From Neocallimastix lanati (nom. inval.) (lineage: Eukaryota; Neocallimastigomycota; Neocallimastigomycetes; Neocallimastigales; Neocallimastigaceae), in the NCBI GenBank assembly GCA_016946835.1, contig JACVTC010000069.1, positions 220,001 to 284,000 of the forward strand: a stretch of 64,000 nt of DNA. The letters run 5' to 3'. Of this stretch, positions 47,350-60,625 are shown in pieces (positions within the stretch are counted from its first letter, which is position 1; every line of letters starts with the position of its first letter). A program made the translations under genes and the position numbers. The notes below the pieces were generated by a model. The model ran no database searches. It was not told the origin of the DNA and saw nothing but the letters and a program-made list of their open reading frames with translations.

Positions 47350-50300
47350 TTTATTAAAAAGGATTTTTTATTTTTTTTTATTTATAATAAATAAATTATT
47401 TAATAACGGTATAATACAAAGAAATATAATTTCTTCTTTTATATAATAAATAATTAATTATAATAAATATGTGGGGTAGAAAAAAAAAAAAACTACAATA
47501 GGTTTTTTTAAGTCTTTATATATAAAAAAATTTTTTTAAAGTTTTTCAAAATATTATTATGTCTAAAGGGTTACACACATTTTAATATATAATATATAAA
47601 GACAGATAATATGAAAAACATTTATATTGTTAATATATAACATAATTATATTATAATATATATTATAATATATTAATTTCAATTAAAATAATATTATTCA
47701 TTTTTTCGTTAAAAATTCCTTTATTCTTTTTATGAATTATTAATATATAATAATCTAATAATCATTGTATTAATCATAATCAAAAAAAAAATTTTTTTAA
47801 TTATTATGGAATATTTAATACTATTAACTAAATAAATATATAATATATAATATTAAATTATATATATAATATATATATAATATATATTAACAAAAATGAA
47901 AATTGAAATAATAAAATATATAATAATTAAATAAAGATTAATATAAATAATTTAAAAAATAAAAAAATAAAAAAAAAAAAAATTAAAAATAAAATATTAT
48001 TAAAATTAAATTTTATTAATAATTAGAATTTTTAAATTTTCAAAAAAAAATAATAATAAATTATATTTATTCTAAACATTCTATTTTCTCTATTTACTTT
48101 TTAAAAATTACTATATCCATTTTAAAAAAAATATAATTAAAAAAAAAAAAGGAAAAGGAATTAAATTAATTAACCATAATTTTATACCATTAAAATTATT
48201 TCAATTTTAATTATTACAAAAATAAAAATAAAAAAATAAAAAAATTAAAAAATAAAAAAAAATGAAATAAAATAAAATAAAATAAAGATATTAATAGAAT
48301 ATAAACATTGAGAAATAATGAAAAGAAAAATAATAATAAATAGCAATAAATAAGATTCGACCTTTTATTTTTGGTTATGTTGCTAATAGACATATATTCA
48401 TGAATATCAAGTATAAATAATAAAATAAATGCTAATATTGATTTGATCGATAATAATGATAAAAAATATATCTATTATATTAAACATAATGTGAATTTTG
48501 AAAAATTCTAATTTTTTAATATTTATTTTTATTTTCTTATATTTTCTTAAATTTTATTTTGTTTAATATGAAATAATGAAATAAAATATTAAAAAAAATT
48601 ATAAAAATAGTATTATTAATATATATATGTATTTTTAATTTAATTTATAAAAAAGAATATATAGCGTTACATTATAAATGATCTTTGACGTGATCAATTA
48701 ATGTGGATGAAATACTTAACAGTCACACTTTTAATTAATAGTAATTACTAATCATTACTAATTTTAATAAGTGATTACTTACTAAAATCACAAATAAATA
48801 TAATTGTTAATGAATATCACAAATAAGTATTATTGATGAGTAATTAATATTTATAATTATTAATATATCATTATTTATGTATTATAATCATTTTTTTATT
48901 ATTTGTTATATATTATTTATTATTTAATTATTTATAATTTATTATTTAATAAGAATGAATGTTTAATAATAATTTTTTTTTGTTATCTAAGTAATTTTTT
49001 ATAATTTAATTAAAATAAAATGTTTCAAAATTAAAAAAAAAAAAAAACCATTAATACAAATATAGAAACATAAAAAATAAAACAAAAAAAAAAAAAATCA
49101 TGATCATTGATCGTTTTCCTTTTATTGACAAATTAATTATATCAGATAATATAATTATCTAAAATAGTTAATATATAAAAACATACATATATATCTTTTT
49201 AAATATTTTTACATTTTATTTTTTGTTATTTTATATATTTTTTTTTTTTTTGCTATATCATTTATATAAGCTATGTCTATTTTTCTTATTACTAATATGA
49301 CAATAAATATTAATTATAACTACTAAAATATATATATTTTTTTTATTTGCTAAGCAAAAGTTAAAAAAAAAATAATGGCAATAATAAAAATATATTAACC
49401 ATCATTAATGCTTTGAAATATATTTTTTGTTTTGAAAATAAAAAAAAAAATTAATATAGACATAAATAAATTAATATATAATCAATTAATAAAATTTTTA
49501 ATAAATATTTAATTAAATAAATGTTTAAATAAATTTATAATTAAAAAATTAATAAATATAAAGCTTAACCTGTACATTTATTACATTTATTATATTTCTA
49601 TTATTAATAAATTAAAATATAGTATTAAAGTATGTAATAATATATTTAATAGTTCATTTTTGAATATATTATTAATAATGAGAAATTTAAAGTAATTAGA
49701 AAAAATAAAAATATAACAATTATAAAAATAATAATAAGACCGATTTTTTTTTTAAAAAAAATATATAATAATCAATAAAAAATAATACAAATATTCAATA
49801 AAATTTTATTAAACAATATATGTGATCTATATTATATAATATATTGTTAATATATGTAATATACAATTTAATATATTATTTAATATTTTATTATCTTGGT
49901 TTTCCTTTTTTTTCTTTTTTTCAAAACGGATAAAATGGAATTTTTTGATACAATTGGTCAATTTTTTTAATTTATTTTTTTTGTATTCAAATTCATTTTT
50001 TTATTTTTATTAATATTTCGATTGCGATCTTTTCCTAATAGAATTTTAGATACGTATAGAATAATGTAATGTACATAATATCAATAATAAAACATTATTA
50101 AAAATAATTAAAAATAAAATATCAAAATACTATATATTTGTTATTTTTTTTATTATTAAATTTATTTTATATTATTATTTATTATTTATTATTTATTATT
50201 TATTATTTATTATTTATTATTTATTATTTATTATTTATTATTTATTATTTATTATTTATTATTTATTATTTATTATTTATTATTTATTATTTATTATTTA

Positions 50301-50777
50301 TTATTTATTATTTATTATTTATTATTTATTATTTATTATTTATTATTAATTATTTATTATTTATTATTTATTATTTATTATTTATTATTTATTATTTATT
50401 ATGAACTTATTTATTATTTATTATGAACTTATTATTTTGTAAAAAAATGAAGTGAAATTAAATAGTAAAATGTATAATATCCAATAAATTTAAATTGAAT
50501 TTCAAGATTATACTGGTTTATTACTAAACTCAACTAATAAGAAAATGTTTTCCAAATGATTAGTGAATAAACATAAAATAAATTTACTAAATTCCTATAT
50601 GATTAATTATAATAAACAAATAATAAATTTAATATTATAATATTACATCAAACAAACGTAATATAAAATCATTATTATTGTTATTGTTATTATTATTTTT
50701 AAAATATATATATATATAATTAATAAATAAAGCATTCTATAAATATTTTTAATTAAATAAAATCTAAATAATAATAA

Positions 50778-50808
<31 letters not shown>

Positions 50809-50924
50809 TATATTCATCCACTTTAAAAAGTTTAATAATTAATTAATATGAATAAAATAACTATAAACTTTATTATTTATTAAATTTTAAAAAAGTAAAA
50901 ATAAAATAAGAAAATAAAATAAAA

Positions 50925-50957
<33 letters not shown>

Positions 50958-51837
50958 AAGAAAATAAAACAATGAAAAATTGAAACGTAATAAAAAAAAA
51001 AAAATAGTAATATTGATTAAAATATTACAAGTAAATATTCTAATTATTTATCTATTTACATTAATTAATCAAAAATTATTAAGTATTATGTGAAAATTAC
51101 CAAAAAATAATTATAATAAATTATAATTTATTTTTTTTTTTCTTATTTTCTCAATAATTATATAAAGTAAGAATTATATAATATACAACTTGCAGTTATA
51201 ATTACTGTGGCCAGCTAAGTGTCTACATTTATTTCATTTTAATTTATTTATTTTTTAATGATTTTTGTTTAAAATAAAAAATTTAAAAATAAGAATGGAA
51301 AACATACATCAAATAAATAATTTACAACAGATCAAAATACTTTATAAAATAAAATAATATAATAATAAAAAAACAAAGTAGAGTATTAAATTTAAAAGTT
51401 TAATTAATTTAAAAAACAATAATGAAATTTAAGTAAGAAAAAAGTGTAATATTTATTAAAATACTATTTAATTATTAATAAACTTTTTATGCTATTTCAT
51501 AATTACTCATTATTTGAAATTTAAAAATAAAACATAGTTAATAATGTTTAATAAAAAAAAAAAAACTTTAAATTTTTTTTTTTATTTTCTCTCTATTATT
51601 AATATTTATTTATTAATTATAAAATCTATTTATTTAACTTTATATTAAAAATATGATATAAATTTTATTTTTTTTTTTATTTTTTTTTTTTTTTTTTAAA
51701 AAAAAAATAGGTTGTAATTAACATATATTGTTGAGGTTAGAATAACAATATTATCCTTTCAATTTTTCTTTTTACATTATGTTTTATTAATTTATTTTAT
51801 ACCATTTTTTTATTAAAATACAATACATCAATTTTAA

Positions 51838-51873
<36 letters not shown>

Positions 51874-52580
51874 CATTCATGAAGAAATATAAAGAAAAAA
51901 TTTTTTATAAATTATGGTATTATTTTATTTACCATATTAATTAATGATCTTTTTTTTTTTTTTTTTTTTTTTAAGATAATAAACTTTAAACAATGTTAAA
52001 TATATAGAGATTAAATATTTTTAAAATATTAATAATAACTATTCATTTTTAATTTTTTAATATTTTAATATTTTAATATTTTAATATTTTAATTTTTATT
52101 TTTTTTTTATTTTTCTATTGTAGGATATTAAGTACTGATAAGAATATTAAAATTTATTTTCTAATCAATGAAAATGAAATTAAAATTAAACTTTGTATAT
52201 TATTTTAAATTTAAAATTTAACTTTATCTCTTTAAAACTTTTTAATAATATTAATTAAACTATTTTTAAAATTTAGTAGTAATTTATTATTATAACTTTT
52301 TCTTTTTTATTAAATAGAAATCGAAGATTTTTTATTAAATATATATATATATTTATAATATATCTTTAAAGATTTATTATTTTTTTTTATAGGCAATAAA
52401 TATTTTTTTTTAAAAATGATATAAATAATTGTTAAGATAAATAATTTATTATTATCATTAGTATTAATATTATTATTATTAAAATTTCTAATGTTGTAAA
52501 TTAATAATAAATGCTATATAATGTTTAATAGAAACTATATCATAATCTTTTAATATTCAATAATTAATTATAAAGCATGT

Positions 52581-52615
<35 letters not shown>

Positions 52616-54119
52616 CGAGTTATTTATTAATTTTAATAATATTTAATATTTTCATGTAAATATTTAAAATTAACAAATTAAATAATCTAAATAAAATTAT
52701 ATTTAATATTACTAACAAAAACTTTTTTATGAATATAAATCAATAATGTAAAAATTTTATATGGCATTTATGATCAATTTTATTTAATATATATACATAT
52801 ATATTAAAGTACAGTAATTTTAAATGAATATATAAAAGTAGTTCTTTAAGAGTTTTTAATTCATTTAATAAAAATTTTATAAAATAAAAAAAAATAAAAA
52901 TAAAAATAAAAAAGGTGATTTAATATATAATATATTACATAATTGAATGAATTTCAAATAAATTTAATAATTATTATATAAATCAATTTTTTTTTATTTT
53001 GCAAAATTTATATATATATATGTTCACTGAATCTTTTAAAATTTAAAATATTTTTTTTATCTTTATTGTGTATTAAAATAATTAATGTATATACATATTT
53101 ATATTATATCCTTTTATTTCTATTAACCCTTCAGAATGACAAAACCATATTAAAAACTTATAAAAAGAGGTTCTTCATAATTATTAAGTTAAATCACCAA
53201 ATAAGAGATATGATTATTAATTATTTTACTTTATTTTATTTTATTTTATTTTATTTTATTTTATTTTATTTTTATTAAAAATTCTAATACAAATGAATAA
53301 AGTAAAAAAAAAAAAAAAAAAAAAAAACTAGAAAAAATTTATAAAAGTATTATAAATTTTTAATTAAACTATTTATATAAATAATATATTTGGAGAGATA
53401 CACATTTTTATAAAACTAGAATACCATCAAAATAGTATCAAGTTTAACTATTTTATTTTTAAAAAAGTTCGAAATATATATTAAATATATATTGAATGAA
53501 AAATTATTAATATTATTAATATTGTTGTTATTATATCAACAAAAAATATTAATTTATCAATAACAGTTTTTTATTTTTTTTTTTTTAAAAAAAAAAAAGA
53601 TAAAAAATATATATATATAGAATAATACGCTATAGTAGTTAAAAAAATATCTTTTTTTATTTATTTTTTCTTTTTTTACTAAATTAAAAAATCATTAGTT
53701 CAACTTTATCTTCGATAAAACTTATAATTTTAATAATAATAAAATTGTTTTAACAATAAAAATAAAAAAAGAAGGGCTAATAATAAATTTTTTAAAAAAA
53801 AAAAATTATTTAGTAGAAAATTTTTAAAAAAAAAAAAAAAAAATATTACGTAGTAGAAAATATTTAAAATATATTATATACCATAGTTAATGAATCATGA
53901 ATCATGATAATTAAAAATCTGTAATTAATTATAAAGAATTTTTTTCAAAAAGTTAATTGTAAAAAAATGTTGAATATTGATTATTAAATATAAAAATATT
54001 AAAAAATATGATAATGAAATTGATGTTAAGTTGTTATATGTTAATTATAATTATTTATATTTATAAAAGTATTATATATAATCAATATAGTATTATTATT
54101 ATTATTTAATAAACTTTTA

Positions 54120-54158
<39 letters not shown>

Positions 54159-54769
54159 TATATTAATATATATAATAAAAGTAATATATATATATTATTA
54201 AATTTAATTTTTTAATAAATATTTTTCAAAATTGTAATAAAATTAAAAATTTACTTAAAACTTTAAAATTTTATATTTGAAAAAATTATATATGGATATA
54301 TTAACATATTTATTATTAATTTTATATCTTTGCATATATTTTTATATATAACATCCATAATACTATTGATAATATACATAATTTTCACATTTACAAAAAA
54401 AAAAAAAAAAAAAAAGATTATCTTTTATTGAGGTTATAATATTTTTAAAAAAAATTATAGAATACACATAAATAAATATTAAAATAAATTATTATTTATT
54501 CATACTTTTTTTTTTTTTTTGATTTAATTATATTTTAAATTTATAAAAAATGTTGAAAATGAAAATATTATATACTTTTATATATAAATAAAAGAATATA
54601 AAGAAAATAAAAAAAGAAATATCTATATAAAAAATTATTATGGTGATTAATAATTAATTTTATAGAACTTAACAACAAAATATATATATATATGTGTATA
54701 TATATTTGTTTTAACTTTTTATATATATATATATATTGTATAAAATTACATAAATTAATAGTAATAAGC
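47350..54769. other. 7.4-kb gene-free AT desert
   Basis: No coding frame or RNA supported in either strand. The region upstream of PFL (47350-47600) must hold its promoter. Contents: A/T homopolymers, (TA)n, a 7-mer tandem array at 50160-50405, (TTTTA)n at 53225-53272, A-runs at 54121-54156. Slightly GC-richer scraps at 48655-48730 and 51195-51240 match nothing else here. ORFs at 50138 and 53066 are low-complexity translations. Confidence 0.6.
50160..50405. repeat. 7-bp tandem array (TTATTTA)n, about 34 copies
   Basis: Near-perfect 7-mer repeats, with one 1-copy variant near 50342-50350 and a TATTATGAACTTATT step at the end that is itself repeated. As 7 is not a multiple of 3, all three frames are read in turn (LLFIIYY repeats), which creates a false ORF. 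Confidence 0.95.
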
Positions 54770-54955
54770 TATAGCGGGCTCTACTTTCCCTTGAGGATCG
54801 CGTAGGGTTGCTTCTATATGGAGTTTCTTTACTTATGGGGAGTTGAGAGCGCCGATGCCGTACTGATATGGCAGTTAATCATACACCCATATAAACATAT
54901 GGAGGAGACAAAAGTCTTCAGTCTATAAAAAAAAAAAAAAAAAAATAGTAATAAG
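54770..54955 (+). mobile_element. Isolated LINE tail fragment
   Basis: A GC-rich block in the AT desert with GAGAGCGCCGATGCCGTACT followed by GATATGGCAG, matching the KSVDVVLIRH signature DNA of LINE-B (GAGCGTCGACGTCGTACTGA), and ending in an A-run at 54929-54945. It is strongly truncated and diverged. Confidence 0.65.
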
Positions 54956-55753
54956 GAATAAAAGAGAAATATTTTTATTAAATTTTTTAATAAGCTTCTA
55001 TTTATAGAAATATAAAAAAAATTTAATAGAAAGTAGTCAAAATGGAAATATTTTTATTTATACAAATTTTTATAGTAGCTCATTTTTATTTTTATGTTTT
55101 TTTAGACTAGGGCTAAACTTTATTTAATAATTAATAATAATTGTTAATACTAGTTTTTTTTTTTAAAAAACAAAAAAATAATATGAAATTATAAAAGAAT
55201 ATAAAAATGCTTATTTTTATCTTTTGTATACATTTTTTTTTTTTTTTTGATAAATTTTTATCTTATTCCCATTTTTACAATACTAAGTAGATATATAATA
55301 TTGTTAAAAAAATTAAAAATATATAATTATATTAAATTATTTACATAAATTCATCCAATAATTATTTATTATTCATTTTATACTTTTACTTTATATTTTT
55401 ATTTTCAGCAAAAAATATATAAATGTTAATACTCTTTATTAAGAACAAAATCAAAAAATTAGTGTTTAGTTTTTATTTGATCTTTACTTAAAAATATATC
55501 TATATTTTATTGTCTTTTTTTTTTTTTTTTTTTTTTCTTATAAATATTCTATATTTTTTATTTTTTTTATTTGGTTTTTATTAAATATTTTTTTTATATA
55601 TTTATATTATCCAAAAGAGATCAAAAGTAAAATTGTCTTTATTTTAAAGATATGAATGAGAAAGTTATCGTTTCAAGAACTATTTAAAAAAACAGATAGC
55701 TTTTATTACATATATATTTATTTTTATTTAAATCAATAGTTTATTATTAATAG

Positions 55754-55787
<34 letters not shown>

Positions 55788-56429
55788 TATTCTGAGAAAA
55801 ATAGTTATAGATTAAAAATAAAATTTTCTTTAATTTATTGATAGGATTAATATTTTATTCAAGATTTAGATCCCAAGAATAATAATAAAATGATAGATAA
55901 AAGGTTTAATCTCTTTGAATTTTATAGCACTACTTCATAAAAAAAAAAGATAGATAGATAGATAAATGAAAGACATAATTTAATCTCCTCGATTTTTAAA
56001 AGCACTCATTTCACTATTATTAAAAACAAAAAAAAAAAAAAAAAAAACAAAAAAAAAAAAAACTTTTATTTTATTACCTTATTACTTCTCATTACTTCTC
56101 ATTCTTGTTTTTACTTTCCATTCTTGCAACATAAAACTACACATCATGTACCGTATGCTCAGAGAAGTTTGGTACCATATAGGGTTAGCTCCTGCTACGT
56201 TAAATTCTACATACCTGACAAGTCATGCCAACTCTATTTCATAACATTTTCTCAAGTTATTTCATATATTTTCCTACGTTCAGAGCGTATAATGATTAAA
56301 AAAAGGGTGCTTTTATTATCTTTAATTAGAAAAATATAAAAATAGGTTAAAAAACATATATTTGATATATTTATTACATATATGCTATTTATAACATTTT
56401 TGTAATACTATTAAATAATAATAATAATA
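54956..56429. other. AT-rich spacer with one unassigned GC-richer block
   Basis: Homopolymer-rich sequence without genes. 56100-56300 is GC-richer (TACCGTATGCTCAGAGAAGT, TTAGCTCCTGCTACGTTAAA) with a 71-codon open frame lacking any family motif. It could be a fragment of an element not otherwise present in this window. 55108-55130 has a LINE-like AGACTAGGGCTAAACTTTAT end on the minus strand. Confidence 0.45.
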
Positions 56430-56805
56430 ATATAATTGTTATTGAATATGAAGTTTTATTAAAGGTCAATTCACATATGTAGCTTTTCTTGATTTGAAAA
56501 AAGCCTACGACTCTGTTCCCATTTTCAATATTATTACAAAAATCTTTCACTTTGGTATCAGTGATAAATGTTTTGAATTTATTTCTAAGTTTCATCTTAC
56601 TGAACTCGTTATCTTGATTTGTTATTAAATGAATTTCCTATTCATCGTGGTGTTAGATAAGGTTGCCCGTTATCACAAATTTTGCTTAATTTATTAATCA
56701 TTAATGATATTTTTAAACAATTATGATAAATACGGTGTTAGTGTTGGTAATAAAAAAAATGTAGTGGCGGTTTTTTTGCTGATGATATTATTATTATTGT
56801 TGTTG

Positions 56806-56837
<32 letters not shown>

Positions 56838-56900
56838 GTTGTTGTTATTATTATTATTATTGTTGTTGTTATTATTATTATTATTGTTATTATTATTATA

Positions 56901-56933
<33 letters not shown>

Positions 56934-57656
56934 TTATTTTATTTTATTTTATTTTATTTTTTTTTTTTTTTGATCTTTTTAATTTTTGTTTGGAAATAAA
57001 ATCAGAAAAGTAACTTTTTTTTATTATTTATTTTTATTTGAAAGAAGGTTCTACTTCGTCATTTTTATTTTGTTGGGCTAATAAAAATGAAATGTCTTTT
57101 AGTATCAATAAATGTGGCTACAATAGTTTATTAAACCCTTAAATTTTGTTTCATTTCCTGGTTATGAAGAACCAACATTTCACCTTAGTATATATTCTAT
57201 CCCTAAAGAATTTGTGTATATTTAACTTAGGTATCCCTTTCAGTAATGATCTTTCCCTTGAGCCCATTATCACTTATATGTTTACTAAAGTTAGAAAATT
57301 CTTATTTTCCTTCGCTAGTTTTTTTTTTTTTTTTTTTATCCAATAATAAAGTTCGATTAACTTTTAAAAAATCTATTATTCAATCATATATTATTAGCAA
57401 AGCACTTATTTTTTGCTCCACTTTTAGGTTTAAACAAAAACAATTCTAAGAATGTACAATCCTTAATTAACACTGCATTGTTGTGGTGTATTAATTCTGT
57501 CTCCTCGAACGAGGAAGATTATCTTAATATTGAAAAGAAGAAAAAAGATGTAAGAGTTATTTCAAAAGGAAGTCAAAGGTTAGTGTTTATGTCTTATCTC
57601 GTTGATCTTCAAGCATTTCCAATTGCTGGCTTTTGTGCTTCTCTTCAAATCAAAAA

Positions 57657-57690
<34 letters not shown>

Positions 57691-58450
57691 TAAATGGAAA
57701 AATTCAAAATGTATCATTAAAGATCTCATAAACCATATCTCCTTCCATACCACGTTATTCTTGGTCGAAAAAAAAAATTCATTGGTGCTCTACGGGAAAA
57801 TTAAAAAAAAAAAAAAAAAGAATATCACTAAATCATTTTGGTCTGATGTTGCTAAATTCCAAGGAATTAAAGGATTAAAGGTACGAATTACAATAATTTC
57901 AAATTTATAAATACTAGAAATCTATTAAAAGCTCAGCCTTGATTACTCTCATTTAAGTTTTGATTTGGATCTCTGTGAACTTTTTAGGAGTTGTTCACTT
58001 AAATATCTCAGTTCCCCAGTATAGAATTGAAGCTTATCTAAAGCTGAAATTTCTACCAAGAAGGAGAATATATATAAATATACCTGTTTATGAAATTTTT
58101 ATATTCTAATATATTAGAATAAGAAGGAAGAAAGGGAAAGATTCCTTACTTTATTGGCAAATAAAAAAAAATGAATAAATCATCGATAAAATTTAAAGAT
58201 TTACATCGACATAAAGAAAAGGTAGAGCATTCAAATATCCAATGGATAAAAAGATTGATCTTTTCTTGTGGTTCAAAGGAGAGTTTAGTGGATACCACAA
58301 TATCTATTTCAAAGATGTTATTTCTTTGTTTTATTATTTTATATTTAGCTGGTGATCAAATTACTACACATAGTATACATCACACTGAAAATTTTTTAAC
58401 TTTTGAACCTATTTTTATTCTTTATTGCATTAAATTTTCTTTGATTAATT

Positions 58451-58503
<53 letters not shown>

Positions 58504-58670
58504 TTTTTTTATTTTTTTAATTTACTTTATCTTTTACATACATTTTATTTTTATCTTTAATAATGCATTTTTTTTTTTTAAAAAAATGTAATACATAAAA
58601 ATTAAATCATCTATTTAATAAAGCACAAGAGGTGTATTCTCTTCCTTGTCTTAAAAAAAAAAAAAAAAAA
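56430..58670 (+). mobile_element. Decayed LINE-B-like copy expanded by microsatellites
   Basis: Pieces in order: FTYVAFLDLKKAYDSVPIFN (56460-56530), GVR-GCPLSQ-like (56650), GGFFADDIII at about 56764-56790 running into GTT/ATT repeats (to 56945), FNLGIPFSNDLSLEPIITYM (57210-57290), KSIIQSYIISKAL, TALLWCINSVS, LVDLQAFPIAGFCASLQIK, CKWKNSKCIIKDLI, then a tail with GAGAGTTTAGTGGATACCAC (58270-58290) and the terminal AGGTGTATTCTCTTCCTTGT before an A-run at 58651-58668. Stops and frameshifts occur throughout. Three T-runs of 17-46 nt split it. The zinc knuckle is not readable. An old, dead copy. Confidence 0.8.
56785..56960. repeat. (GTT/ATT)n expansion starting at the RT FADD site
   Basis: About 150 nt of ATT and GTT triplets, then (TTTTA)n and a T-run, starting within a few codons of the decayed FADD motif. 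On the plus strand it reads as a poly-Leu or poly-Ile ORF without meaning. Confidence 0.85.
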
Positions 58671-60587
58671 TGAAGTGTTATTAATAAAATTATTTAAAAG
58701 TAAAAATAGATAATTACCCATGTTTAACATAATAAAATACACAGAAGGTGTGCATTTCGTAAAATGTGTCTTAAAATATTTTTAAAAAATAAATATAAAT
58801 AAATAAAATAAATAACTAAATATAAAATATTTATTATTTATTTTATTATTTATTAATTGAATGTGTATCATTTAGCAATTGTGCATTTCGCAATGTGGCT
58901 TATTAATAACCACATTATTTAGTTTTTTTAACCAATAAATAATTAAATAATTAATTAAATAATTAAATAAATAATAAAAATCATTTTTGAAATAAGTCAA
59001 AATATTTTATTATAAATATTTTTAAATAAATTAATAATAAATAATAACAAATAATAAATATAATAAATATAATAAATAATGAATAATAAATAAATAAATA
59101 ATAAATAATAAATAATAACAAATAATAAATATAATAAATAATAAATAATAAATAATGAATAATGAATAATAAATAATAAATAATAAATAAATAATAAATA
59201 AATAATAAATAAATAATAAATAAATAATAATAAAAAATAAATAAATATTTTATTTTTCTAATTAAAAAATTGAATAATTAACATTTTTTATTCAAAATAA
59301 ATATAAATATTTCAAATATTATGTAGTAAAAAAAATATTTTCATATATACCGTCATATTACTATTATAAATAAAAAAAAAAAAAAATTATTTATTCTGAA
59401 TAATAAATAAATATAAATAATTACTAAATAATATATTACTAATAATGTGGCTTATTCTAGATTGCTTTTAATTAATTACATTATATTATATTTATATTTA
59501 TATTAATAATTTATATTATCATTATTCAAGAATTATTTAATATATAAATTCACATATTGTAACAATAATAATAATATGATAATAATAATAATAGAATAAT
59601 AATAGAAGAAAATTATTTCAAGTCAAAAAAAACTTCAAAGATATAAAATTATTAATTTAATAGAGAGAAAAACATGCTTAAGCATGTAAGAACAAATTAT
59701 ATTTTTTCATAGACTCTTAATTGAAATATTAATTTGATATTTTAACAAATAGGCTATTAATAAAGTACTATAATTATACATAAAGAAATCTACTCTGTGA
59801 TAAACTTTTTCCTTCCCGTGAATATACAAAACACAATTTAAATAATATGCCCTGTGGTTGAGCAAAAAACCATTGTTTAAATATATGATTTCTTCAATCT
59901 TTGCATGTAATGCGTAATATTACACAATTTAAGTAATATATTATTATTAATGTATAGTTATTTTAACGAAATTTTATATATATCAAACTATTATATATAT
60001 GTATATATTAGCAACAATAATGGAAGAGATGATATGTCAGAGATCCCATATAGAATAATTTAAAAAATAATATTCCAAATATTTAAGGAAAATATATATA
60101 TATATTTTTTTTTATGAGAGTGTGGTGCATTTCGCCAAGTTTCATTTCACAAATTTTTTGAAAACATGTGGCGTATTAAAATATGTTGCATTTCACCAAA
60201 TGAAAATTATTAAATGAATAAAAAAATTATTAATATTGATGTATTTATTTTTTAAATATATAAATAATAAAAAAAATTTTTTTTATACATAGATATCTTC
60301 ATAGATATTTAAATAAATAAATAAATAAATAATAAATAATTTATCATTTTATGTTATAAATTAATAATAAATAATATATAATAATAAATAAATATGTAAT
60401 ATAAACTGTAGCAATAACTACAGAAACATCAATAATAATATTTTTATAATAACGATGAAAATAATAATAGTAGTTATTAAATATAAAAGTAGATATAAAT
60501 GAATTAAAATTATAATAATTTTTATACTTAAAAATATATTAAAATATAAAATTATCTCATAAATACTAAAGTATTTATCAGTTGCAC

Positions 60588-60625
<38 letters not shown>

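Noticed and set aside
50138-50404. 88-codon plus-strand ORF with LLFIIYY repeats
   Set aside because: Product of the 7-bp tandem array, not a gene.
56704-56901. Poly-Leu plus-strand ORF
   Set aside because: Triplet microsatellite within a dead LINE.
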